Origin: Xestospongia muta
Taxonomy: Eukaryota; Porifera; Demospongiae; Haplosclerida; Petrosiidae
Reading direction: 5' to 3'
Length of the DNA: 64,000 nt
Assembly (NCBI GenBank): GCA_963693285.1
Contig: OY848917.1
Location: 16,244,192-16,308,191, forward strand
Below are positions 1 to 12,700 of the stretch, one piece after another (position 1 is the first letter of the stretch; each line of letters opens with the position of its first letter). A model generated the notes under the pieces. The model saw only the letters and a program-made list of their open reading frames with translations, ran no database searches and was not told the origin of the DNA. The position numbers and the translations under genes are program-made.

Positions 1-3000
1 TATTGCCCAAAAACCATCCTATGTTGATGCCATGATCACTAAGCTGGGGAACAGTGAGATACTGGTTGTAGCTTTAGCCAAGAGAGTTTGGAGCAAAAGA
101 AAAGAAAGACTCACTTATTAAAACCTTCCAAACATATGTAATAGTTTGCAAAAACAAGTACCCTCATCAAACCAATGACTTATAAGCATATGGTACTCTT
201 GTTACTAGAGGAAATAGAGATCATTAAGGTTTGGGATGGCTCATATATGTCTTCAAATTTCATTATCTCACAGCTATAGAGCAGGGCTGTCAGTTGGGAA
301 AAGCAATGCATTATCTTTGAGGAATACAAATCTGTTGCAGTGGAAGACATCCCTCCCTCTCATAACCTTCTGTACAGAAGTATTAATAGCAAAGTTCTAA
401 AACACAAGGACCCATCACCCTCGCATTCTACTATGACAAAGAAACCTAAAGATGAATGGGATATTGTGAAGATCATATGTGTGCTTTCCTTTAGTTACAG
501 AGAATGTAGTCATAATAATTGCAATTTTTGCATGTATGCAGTGACTACAGGGAGTGGCATCGACAATCTGCTTGTCCAAGACAAGACAACCAGTCTTCCA
601 ACACTACAAAGAGAGGTGTAGCCCAATCAATTTAAAGATATAATGTCATGTATCATCTTTCATTCTCCATGGTCAGGATCCCAAAGAATGTGATTCTGTA
701 AAGTCATTTGTTCATTATCCTCTCACACATATAAATTGTAATTTAAAAAAAGTTCATAAGTAATTAGATTTTATGGTTTTGATGTACAACATCATGAGTT
801 ACTATTATAATTTTTATCCTGTCAAGACTAGCATCATTACTGGTGAATGACAGTCATAATTGGAGTGGAAATGTGGAAAATGGGATGTGCATAAGCATGA
901 GTGTTTTTGTGTTCTTACAAATGCTAATTCTTTGTTGAGTTTTCTAAATTGTCCCCAAAACTATTCTTTTTACACAGTCTGTAAAATTAAGTAAGTGGAG
1001 GGAGCTCCTCAAGCCCTTAAAAGATTAGCTATTCAAGAACTATTCAATTATGTCCTATCAGGTCTATAGATCAGCTCTATGGGAAGGTTTTCTGATTGAG
1101 GACCCATTTTCTTGTCATGGGAACAGCATTAATGATGCCATTTCCACTGTTGTTTCCTTCTTGAGCTACATAACAGTAAACATGATAGTAGATAAAATCA
1201 GGAAATTTGGTTGAGGCACATTATTGGCCAAGATGGACATGACTAGATAATTCTAAGAGTGTCTGACTCATATAAGTGTCAATTAGACCTTCAACACACT
1301 TGAATGATAATTTAGATATCCTCCTATCTAAGGAAAAAATAGAAGGCCTTGCAATATTATGATGTAACTGTCAGGAGATAAAATTTCCAGGTTCATCTCA
1401 TTGTTAGCAGGTCACAAGGTCACCATCAAATCTGAAATCCAACCTTTGACTGGTCTCATGTAACGTACTACCAAGATACTTTAAATCAGACAGGTTTTTT
1501 GTTTGCCATATATATGACTTGACTACTTTCAGAGGTGGTCCTACCCAAAAATCTGCTCGAATAGGAAAATCCACAGTGATCTTGAGTGATATCTACAAAT
1601 TCAATGGTCAGAAAAGAACAGTATTAACAATATCTTATGTTCTATAACCATCTCTGCAGCTACCTATGTGTATGTAGTAATATTCCTGCCCTCTATTTAT
1701 CCAACAAGACAGCTCTACTCTATTAAAGAAAGTCTTCACAATGCTGGGTACTATAGGGACCTATATTCAGACCACAGTTTTGGTGTTGAGTGCCCAATCC
1801 AGTGGTTAGACTAAAGATCAAGAACCCTATAAAAAAGACCCTGGGACATTGGGTGAGTGCAGGCTTTCTATCATACTTCCAAATCCCTTTGCAATTGACA
1901 TGTAGCCACTGCATAGTAGCTTAATAATATTTGGAATGAAATAGGCAACAGGATTTACTTTATGCAAACAATGCAGTTTGTAAATGATGTTAAAACTATA
2001 GGTGTGGCAAGTGCCACTCTTAACCATAATGCAAGGGGCAGTGACAGCCACAGTTAAGTGGCAGTTTTGTAAGAATCTGTTTCTTTGCTAACTTTTGTAA
2101 CTCTTACTATATTATTAGTCTTATAACAGTAACAGGTCCTTTTAGGCTGTCAATGTGAGTAAAATTTGTTATAACTTCAAAATGAAACAATTTTATGAAC
2201 ATTTCCACTTTTACATTGTAGATAAATATATTTTATACCAATAGTAGTTTTATTTGAGTAAACATTCATTTTGTTTTTCCTGAGCTCTTTAAAAATTTTT
2301 CTGTGTTTCAAGCTTTGGATTGCATTGACACCTTTTTTTCTAGAATGACTTGCTAGTACTTAACATTTGCCATTTTGCTGTCAAGTTTCGTAGCTGTAGA
2401 TACCATATTGTTGACTTAGAGGAGTTTATTACAAAGTACATTGACACAGTTAACAGACTGAAAGACACATACTCATACACACACAAACCAAATACTGTAA
2501 CCCTTGCCCACGGAGTGAGAAAATTATATGTCAAATAGATATGGACACAAAGATCTTAGCAGAACAAAGCAAGTAAAATTGCCATAACTTGAGAATGAAG
2601 CATTTTAAAGAAAATTTGTAAGTTGAAAATGTAGATAGTTGCATATTGTACACACAATAATTTTAGAGAGCAATAAAGTCTGTCATATTGCCTGTGCTTT
2701 TGGAACAGACAGACAGACTGACAAAGTACTCAATCCTTGCTACACAGTGAACGGTAAGTGTTAATGATGGGTGTGAATGGGTGGTACTTTAGGAGGAATT
2801 TAGGAGGCTGAGCTCTATTCCTTGTAGGGTGTTGGGCTAAAGACCAATGGTCACCCCTTAAGGGAATGTACCAAACCACACCCAAAGGAGTCAAAGCGTG
2901 TGATCCTGGTCTCACAGATTTCCAGTAGAGGTACAGTAAAGGAAATAATTTATTAAGCATTTTATAACCATTCACTCAAATAGTGAGAGGGTTAAACATT

Positions 3001-3841
3001 CTTCACCTCCTTATTTGAGATCTTCTTAGATCCCAATGCTGCCATATCTAATAGATATCAAATTACTAAGAATACAGCAGAATAAGTAATTGGCCATGGC
3101 CTTGACTGAAGTGATGTTAGCCAATTTATTGTCAGTTACATTGCATATATTACATAATGAGATGGTGGCAGGGTAGCACATTGCTCTTATTGAGAGTCTT
3201 GTACTAAGTTAATTATAGTAAAGGACATCCTGTTTAATGTCCATCTCAATAGTTAACCATATGATTTTGGTGGGCACTAGTCCTGCATGTGCATGAAGTC
3301 TGTCATTATGTAATCTATGGTACTTTTGCTATGTCATTATGTGCAATGGCTGGACTATAGAATTTATAATAGAACATCCCTACATACTACACACATGTCC
3401 TTCTTGAGAAGTCATTTGGTTAAGTACATGAATTGTGCAGTTTCATAGTAATTAGTAATCAAATCGTGTACATTGTAAATACATTTTGGGGAAGTATGCA
3501 ACCAAATTGACTATGAATTAGTTTGAATAACCAATATTAATCTATTTTAACAGTGTAAGGCATAGTTGGCACACTCCTACTGAAAGTAAAGACTAAATTG
3601 TATAGATTCAATACTATTTATGCATAGTCTTGATGACTCCTTCCACTGTACTGACTTAATAATTATTAAAACAGCTATCAAGTATCTAGTAACACTTATT
3701 GTAATTACATAATAAAACTTTATAGACTGTTATTATGTTGCTTGAGTGAAGTTTGATACGACATTGTTTTTTTAAACTATTATTGATTTTTTGAAAGGTT
3801 ATAAATGTGATGATTAGACGAGGACTTTCGGTAGATAGTGA
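1..3841. other. Region without a recognisable gene
   Basis: No reading frame here has a recognisable domain or a run of phase-compatible exons. Short open stretches occur on both strands, the longest being about 90 codons at 340-621. They lack splice context and any motif I know. The stretch around 1500-1660 (plus) looks faintly like polyprotein-derived repeat DNA, but I cannot assign it. The 3' untranslated part of the minus-strand EGF gene probably falls just below 3842. Confidence 0.4.
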
Positions 3842-6800
3842 TTAATTTGATTGGTCTGCACAGATTCCTGCAGAGTCGAAATTGATCTATAACCCAGTTT
3901 CTTTAGACGTATGTGCTTTCTTATGTATGTGTGTCTGAGACTAGACATATATCAATGTCATATTGCTTTGATTACTATGTAGGTAACTTACCAAAGCAGT
4001 TGTAATTGTTTTTCAATTCATATCCAGAATAACATGAACAAGAGTAGTTTCCATTCAAATTATTACAAACTTGAGAACAGCCTCCATTATTCAGAGAACA
4101 TTCATTAATATCTGTACAAGGTTAATGTAAACATAAATATATTTAATATAATAATGAAAATTATTTGTAATTAAATGATGGTTTTATTGTTTGACAGTTT
4201 CAGTTTACTGTTGTATGGATTTATTTCAACAGAGTCACAAATCCTAAACTCTATAGTTAATCACAGCAATGTTTAATTTGTGAAGATTTGCCATTTCCAT
4301 AAAATTTAAAACACAATTGATTATTTACTGTCCAAATAAACTCACTCTGCACAGTGCATTAATGAATGTGCTGAACAACCTTTACATTGCTGTATGCCTA
4401 GTTATACAGTTACTAAGATGAAAATATCACATATTAATATAGGCTGTATACATTGAAGTAAAGGTTAATGTTGCATTCATCAAACCAACTATAGTATCAG
4501 TATTAATATTACCAGCAGTGCTAGTCAACAGTTATAACTATAGAATATTAGAAACACAGGCAAAAATGCTTTAAACATTATTTTAGTCACATATATCACT
4601 GTAGTGATCATAGTAAGGTTTAATAAGATTCCGTGGTTGATGGGTGTGGCAAACATTGAAGGATGCTAGTAAACTTGATAAATTGTCCACAGCCAGTCAC
4701 TATATCACATGTGACCGAAAAAAAATTTAAATTATTGTGGGTCAAAAGTTTTTGTAACCAAAATTTGGCAAATGTTTCTCATTAGCAAATTCGTGAAATC
4801 TTAATATACACAAAAAAATCTGGATATATTGTATTAAATTGTGAAAGTGGACGTATATGCATAATGTATTGTAAATTAATATTATAGGACTCACGGCATA
4901 CCAGACAATATAAAGTGAATATTGGACAATGAACAACATTGAATTAAATATAATACAGCATCAATTTTTTATATCAATTTATTTTACAACTATTGTTGAG
5001 AATTAAGTATTAGTAGACAAACTATACTGTCACATTATGAAGCACTGTTGCTCTGGTAGTATTAAAATTCAGGGCAGAAAGGCTTTTAATTTCACGATTC
5101 AACAAATCAAACAATTAACTAAAATTAAACTTGCCAATAATATTTACATTTATCATGACTATAATAAAATGCTGTGGTTTCATTTTACATGCGAATTTGC
5201 ATGGTCACTATCAAGTAAATAGTGAAGACTTTGCTTTACTTTTTTCTCCTAGTTGAGATAACATCAAAACCAGATATGCTTGTTATGACTAAAATGGAGT
5301 GTGAATCTGAACACCTTTTGATAAAATAGGACATGACCATACTCAATCACATGATAGATGCATTTTGATTGGTCTACCATAAATCCTAGTAGAACCTCAA
5401 CTTTGAGTGTAAATTTATTCATTTATCATTCTGCATAATAATTGAATAAGACATTGACAACAGGTTCAAAGCAATAAAAGTGTCTATATTGCTACCACTT
5501 ATTTCACAAATGAATTAACAAGCAAAAAATATATATATTTCTATATAATATATATATTACCTTCACAAGTTCCATTAGCATTCATTGAGTATCCAGCAAC
5601 ACATACACACATATAACTTCCCAATGTATTCACACAATATTCCACCTTATTTGAACAGAGAGTTTTGTTCTCTCTACATTCATTAACATCTGTATGAGAA
5701 TAGAAAAATTGCATTAACTGATTACGAGATTTGTTAAGATAAGTGCCTATAATAATTTGAAAGTAAAACTGTGTACATTAATTTTTTACTGGTTTATAAT
5801 TTCATAGCCTCTAACATCCTTGGTTACAATAATTATAGTGGAGTAGTAGTAACTATTATAGCTAATACACTTAATCGAATGAAGTTTGTACTACAAATCT
5901 ATTGACTCTTCTATTAATAATAAATGCACTATACATAACCTAATTTTAAATTATAGTTGAGCCTATATTAACTTACCATCACAAGTCATATTGTCTTGTC
6001 TTAGTCTATAACCAGATCTACAAAGACAATAATAACTTCCATTTAAATTTACACAGTCATGTTGACAACCACTTTTTCCAGTAAGACACTCATCAATATC
6101 TATATGGTAATAAAAACATTAATGATTGTAAAAAATGTCACAATAATTGTTATGATGATTCTGATGTTAAACTGTTTGGAAATTGGGGGAGTACCAGAAG
6201 TTGTGTAGTAACTATCAAATGATAGTAGGCAGAGAAACAAAACTTTGAGTGTTTGTTATTATATTATGAATCACAAAATTGTCATAGCACTCTAAATTGT
6301 TTACACAATATTATATTATAATCACACCATTGTCATATGATTATTCAATATTATATCATAAATCACACCATTGTCATATGATTATTCAATATTATATCAT
6401 AAATCACACCATTGTCATAGTACTTCAAAGAGAAGTTAATTGAATACATTCATTGCTAAATGCATCAGTATAACATACAACCATAGAACAAAATGACATC
6501 TAATTAGATTACCTTGACATTGTCCATTTCCAGTATAGTTATATCCTAGTTTACATGAACAGTAATATGAACCCATAGTGTTAGTACAGATTTGAGAACA
6601 TCTATGATTAGTTCTATTACATTCATTAATATCTGGAAGACAAAACAAAACAAAATATTCTAACTACTACAGTTAAAAGAGATATATAATTGTTTTGATG
6701 CTATAAAAATTAAAATAATTATGTAACAATCAAACATATGTTATATATTTCAAAAAGTTAATATACAATGCTAACTATTAGTCATAAACTTTACCTTGAC

Positions 6801-9638
6801 ATGTCCTATTATCAGATAACAACATATAGCCAGTATCACAATAACAGTAGAAAGAGCCCGCAGTGTTATTACAGTGATGATCACAAATAATAACATTATT
6901 GCATTCATTAATATCTGTATTATGAGGTTAAAAATATAGATCATAGAATATATATATATATATATAGATATCACAGTTCAATAACACTCTAACAACTATT
7001 TTACAAGGCATTAAATGGACATGTCTAATACGTACAAATCATAATGGTTGAATTATCCACCTGAATATGATGACACATATATTAAAAAACAAGATTATAT
7101 TTGAAAAAATTGTCCCAAAATTTTGATGGTACTAATGGTGTTATGTTTAAAGTCTAGAATTTGGCAGAAGCTATGGAACTGCTCAAAAACATTTATTCAT
7201 GTAAGACAACTCAAAAGACTTCACTCAGTCACACCGGAGTTAATATCTAGTAAGTAGGACCACTTGACATGTAGACTTGTGTCAGGCACAAATGAATAGA
7301 AAATACTATGCTATTGCACTTTGTTATGTGCCCATAGTAAAGTGTTTTTTAACTGATCATGACACTGTGGTTACATACTTCACTACAAAATATATTGAAG
7401 GATATGTATGAGTAACAGCCATGACCTACATTATATTTTGTCTATAAGAATAGATAAAATAAACTTAATTTAACAATTAGCTAATTCCATAGTAGGTTAG
7501 TAATTAAAACTTGATACTTGCTTGTACCAGAACAATTGTAACATGTACAACCATATACTGGTTAACTTGTCGATAAAAAAAATCTGAAGTACTTTTAACA
7601 CACATTAAAGTTAGTGCATGAAGCATCTCAAAATTATCACAGTATAGTAAAAAAAGGAAAGAAGTCATGTCAAATAAACCTTTCTTGTAAATCAAGAAAT
7701 ATTGGTTCACATCCTTTAAATGAAATGGCTAAAAGAGTTGCTCAAAATAAAAATTGCTTTAAAGATAGGCCTTTTTGATTCTAAAATCTATATTGCATAA
7801 CATAAAATTTGCTCATTTAATAAATGTTGTAACTTTAAAATATTATAAGATTACTAACCTATTGTACATCTTAATCCAGTCCATCCAGGTTCACATACAC
7901 ATACATCAGGTTGTATACATGTGCCATGACCACATTTTGGTATACAAACAGCTGTGATATGGAAATGGAATATTATAACTAAATACAACAAAGCAATATA
8001 AATTACCTTGATTACATATGTCACCAGTCCATCCTTCAAAGCAGTCACAGATATTGCCACTAACACAAACTCCATTGATACAAGGTGGGGTGCAGTTTGT
8101 TGCTATCAAAAGAAAAAGCTGTAAATACACAATACACTAACATTTATAGTTAGTATAATTAATCATTAATTAATAATTAGTTAACATTAATTGTACATGT
8201 ACATACCTATATGAAAGGGCATCAACTTCATTCCAACAGGAAAACCATATCCAGTAAATGAATCAAAACCATACAGTAAAACAGATAATGTACCATTTCC
8301 AGTGTGTACTACTGTACGTCTAGAATTGGCTGTTGTCGCTATCTTAGTTCCATATCCTACAATGTCCATAGATGAGTTCAATATAGCAACCCAATTGGTA
8401 ACCGGTACTCCATCAAATAATATGGAGTTTGGAGAGAAATTCTCAGGTGTTGTTGTGACACTGATACCGACAAAATATATGTTAACAATAGGAAAGTCAT
8501 ATCTACTAGAATACTGTTCTATAGGTGGTACTAGCATCATTATAGGATCTCCAAGATTATTATCTAACGAGCTACCAGTAGCAAATAGTACAACAATAAT
8601 TGGTTTGTTTGCTTGAATATGACAATACTGGGAAGAACTGAAAAAGAAAATGTAATTTCCTCCTTTACTATCAATTATAACAACATTAGTTGTTGATCCA
8701 TTACATGATGTAGTTATTGTAGTATGATCTTGAGATGTCACTAGTTTTGTATACTGTCCACTTTGTCTATGTTCAAAAGGTACTAGTAGAAACTGTTTAC
8801 CCCAAGTTATTGTTGGTGGAATCTGTTGTGTCATATGTTCACAATAATCAACTCCAAGTGGTACTTGACCACATTCATGTCCACTGATGACAGTCAATGG
8901 TTTATTAGAGACAATGTGAGTTCCTGTAAGATCAATTAATGATGCACCAAAATAAAGAGTCTGTCCTTGATGAAGAACAACACGATGAGGAGTACCTTTA
9001 GGAACATTTACAAGTTGATCTGTAGATGATTGAGTATCTGAAGGAAGAAAGAGAGCTTCTGATGGAGTGATGATAATATTAGTGTCATTATCACATCCAA
9101 CAAGTAGTACTTGACTTGATCCAGTAATATTACTTCTTGGAGTTACTGCATAGTATTCATACTCAGCGATATTATAGTCATGACAAGGTAAGACAAGATA
9201 TTCTCCACGGCTTCCAATTGCTATAAACCAATTAAATGCACTTACAGCAACAGGTTGATTACTATGAACATGAATACTTCTGAAACGATTATCATAAGTC
9301 CCGGACTCAGATGCCACATAGCTGCTACTAAGATCGACAATAAGAGCATCATTTGGTGATGATATTAACATGTATTTAGTAGAGTCTGGTGTCTTGATTG
9401 TTACAGACACATTATTATCAGTAGTAGATATGACCAGAGCTAAAATAGCACTCGTACTCCCAGCATTTTTCATCAATCCAAAGTAGAAGTTAGTGCCATA
9501 GTTAGTGAAGCTAGTTCCAGTACATCTTGGTACTAGTACTGTGAAGAAAATACACAATTATATAACAATATTAGCTCATTATAACATACCTACAACAAGA
9601 AACAGCAGTGAGATCAACGTCACTACAATCCGTGACAT
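3842..9638 (-). CDS. Secreted IgGFc-binding domain / multi-EGF protein
   Basis: Minus-strand gene predicted to make an extracellular adhesion or mucin-associated protein. Exons, 5' to 3': 9590-9638, 8207-9538, 8007-8102, 7859-7951, 6795-6914, 6513-6632, 5977-6099, 5561-5689, 3992-4111, and a tentative last exon 3842-3867 ending in TAA. The first exon encodes a hydrophobic signal peptide ([16 protein letters not shown]). The second encodes about 440 residues with the IgGFc-binding pattern ([26 protein letters not shown], a WGKQFLLVP core). Two plain EGF modules follow ([22 protein letters not shown]). Then come six modules opening with D-I/V-N/D-E-C, typical of calcium-binding EGF. Every intron is phase 1. 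The order signal - IgGFc - EGFs is seen. A role in binding or adhesion is inferred from the family. The 3' end is uncertain: exon 3842-3867 rests only on a good acceptor and an in-frame stop, and a transmembrane exon could have been missed. Confidence 0.85.
6308..6418. repeat. 41-bp tandem repeat, nearly 3 copies
   Basis: Unit spacing is 41 bp (for example aatcacacca at 6361, and aatcacacc again at 6402). The repeat lies in an intron of the EGF gene between the exons 6513-6632 and 5977-6099. Confidence 0.75.
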
Positions 9639-9782
9639 CGCGTTGAAGTTTATCGCACTACTAATCAGTAGACGACTTAATCAGTTTTATATAATACCAA
9701 CAATATAAATTAAATTATTAACTATTATATAATTAACATTGTTTTCTCCATTTGACCACGCCCAGTCTTGGAATGCCATATC
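9639..9782. promoter_or_regulatory. 144-bp divergent intergenic region (probable bidirectional promoter)
   Basis: The start codons of the minus-strand IgGFc/EGF gene (9636-9638) and the plus-strand adenylyl cyclase (9783) face away from each other with 144 bp between them. The interval is AT-rich, with TATA-like runs near 9690 and 9727. Both 5' untranslated regions and any core promoters must fit here unless upstream non-coding exons exist. I see no convincing transcription-factor site. Confidence 0.55.
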
Positions 9783-12700
9783 ATGGCAGCTTTCTTCGGT
9801 AACAACGAAAACCCTAGTGTTGTCTTTGAAGAAGCGAGACCATCCATCATTTCCACCAAATCAAACAAGTCAGTCTCATCATTAGCTAGTTTACAAGATG
9901 AAGACGAAAGAGATAAGAAGAAGAGAAAGGAAAGCGAGTGGACATTTCGCCCTCTCAAAATCAAGTTCAAAATGAAAGAGTTAGAAAAGATCTATGATCG
10001 CTCAGTCTTCAGACAACAACAGCAACTGTTGCTATACGTGTGTGTGTACATTGTACTCATTGCTGTATTGACATTGCTGGTATTTCTCGCAAAAAGAAAG
10101 GTAGAAGTAACACTTAACTTACTAATCTTTCTTTTGTGTACGCACACTTTGTCCCTCTCTATCATTAATAGTGTACCTTAAGTAACCAACCTCCACAAAC
10201 AAGTAGTGTTGTGATATGAATGTCAATAAACTTTATTTAATGATAGCTTCACCAATTGTATATAGACTCGTTTATCATTAGTTCTTGAATTATTTTAGCT
10301 TGTAAGGCACTCTTAGTGAGCTAATGGACAAGCGAAACCTTTCAACTAATTACTGTATAGCTCCAATTTTAGTGGTCTAAGTTTTTATGATATTCACTAA
10401 ATATAACTGATTCACGAAATTATTTTGGGTGTGGCAATATATTATAATTATTTATAATTGCAGTCAAAGGGTTAATCAATCTTAGTGATTATTATCGTGA
10501 AATTTATTTTTGTGAAAATCATTTTCTTAAAAAATCTATTGATTACATAAATGTTAGACCACAATAATGTACGTGGCATTATGTTATCATGGCTGCTTAT
10601 CAACATTGAAAGAATACCTGTGTCTAACACATTAAATAGGTGTTTAATTACACTATTGATTTAGCTGTTGTGTTTGTTTCCACACCAAGTGGAGTAGGAA
10701 CTATACAGGTAGTTCCAATTTATTATTACATGTACAAATTAATGTAATTTAAAGCTTTAATTAGCAATGTTAATTATTTACTAAAGAATCTTTAAATTAA
10801 TATTGACACATTGATGCCCTCCCTTTCTGGTCCTCTTCTATCAAATATGGTCCCATCATTGATATAAGATATAATGTATAATTTATAGAATGTGTTTTAT
10901 ACTTGATGATTTAATTACTAGGTTTGTCTCCATATCCTATTAATGATTAATTAGATTTAAATAACCAATGTTGAGTAATTAGTAAAAGAATCATACAATA
11001 ATATTGATATATTGATTTCCTCCCTCACTGAGCCTTTCCCATTATTTGTGGGCCTAATATATAAGTCTACGTAATATCTAATTTGTTGTCTAATTACCTC
11101 ATTGATTTAAAGAGTCATAAAGTAGTATTGATACATAAATTTACTGTCTTCTCTTTATATGTAGTTTCAAGACTTACCATTGAATGACGATATATTGCTA
11201 CAATGTGCTAATATCTCAGATCTGACCTTCACTTATGGGGTAAGTATATTGTTGTTAGTGATAACACCAGCAGTCACTAAATTATTGCTTATGAAGACAT
11301 CTAATAGTCTCTTTTTATTTCCTTGACAGTATCTTTGTTTGTAGGGATATTTTTAGAAATACTGATATTGTCTTTTTTAAAACAAATACTAAATAGATCT
11401 ACTATAGGACAACTTGTGTCTTTGGCAATTCTTTGTTTGTTCTACTTTTCTTTAGTGATTGTTGGCTCATACTTGCTAAACATTACAAATTTTAAGCCTG
11501 AACAATAAAATGATCACACACAGTAGTAGTGGTTATTGTTATACAGATACATGCATACATGACAGTGTAGGAGTACTAGACTACATTTTGTAACTTATAG
11601 TAAATTTGATTAAATTAAATTATATAAGTATTTATTGTACGATAAAAATGACACTTAGATGTTATTGAACTAGGAAGCTTATCTTAATGACTGTGACATT
11701 AGAAAGCCATATTATATAAATTATTTAAATAAATAATTCTAAGGAAGAATAATTTTTAAGAGTTGGAATAACTAACTAACTATATCTTTTACTAAGTGAT
11801 GCACTACTAATAACATATTACTATATTTTTTACACAGAACACTCTAAACATAGTTCGATACGGTGCTCTACCTCAAATACTGATACTAATATTTACAGCT
11901 CTTGTATTATCAGCTATAGCAGTAATCACTATAGCTGATAAAATATCTCGTGTTCGCTTGACGATTTACTCACTGCTGGTATGGTTCACATTGATTGTCC
12001 ACATCTATACCTTGTTTGCTATCAATATTCATCATCAAGCATCTGATGGTGTAGACTACGTCATGTTTATGCTTTTTTTAACTTATACTATGATCCCATT
12101 ATCATTACGTTACTCTACTATATTGGGACTATGCTTGAGTGGTTTTCATGTCATTGTCACAGCTGGGACTGCTGTTACCGGAAAAAGTACGACAGAAATT
12201 ATTATAAGACAGGTATGGTGTATATCAATTATTAGTTTATATTGTTGTTTGTTTGAGTACTAAGTAAACATGTTGGTTTCCTTCATGAGAAGACACTGAG
12301 CCATAAGGCTGTCTTTAATGTTTTATCTATAGTGTTACTGGTTGATACTACATGTAATGGGAATGCCCCTGGTCACCTACTCTCTTTAAAATAACAGTTT
12401 CTACCTACTGACAAAAGTTATTAGTTCAGATGTGAATGTCCTAGATAGATTGTCTCATCTTTTTGTTTAAGTTTCCCTGATATTTTGAATACTAGACCTA
12501 TTTTTTAGACTTTAAGAGATAATTTTAGTGTCTTTGTCTAAAACACTTATTGGGATTTCACATTAGTGTATCTTTGTGTGTATCTTTGTGATGTGCCATT
12601 AAATTATAAATATACAATAATAGCCTTGTAAGATGGTAACACTGTAATACAGTAACACTGTAATTACAGTAACACTGTAATATGGTAACCCTGTAGTACA

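Noticed and set aside
7504..7710. Minus-strand frame between EGF exons
   Set aside because: No cysteine pattern and no DINEC-type start. It lies in an intron, and EGF exons on both sides join in phase without it.
9725..9970. 81-codon minus-strand frame over the cyclase first exon
   Set aside because: Shadow of the cyclase N-terminus, and would overlap the divergent promoter.
11323..11511. Hydrophobic 61-codon frame ([14 protein letters not shown]...) in the first large cyclase introns
   Set aside because: It looks like two membrane helices and has a decent acceptor, but entry in the phase set by the preceding exon hits a stop after four codons, and the cyclase already has six helices without it.
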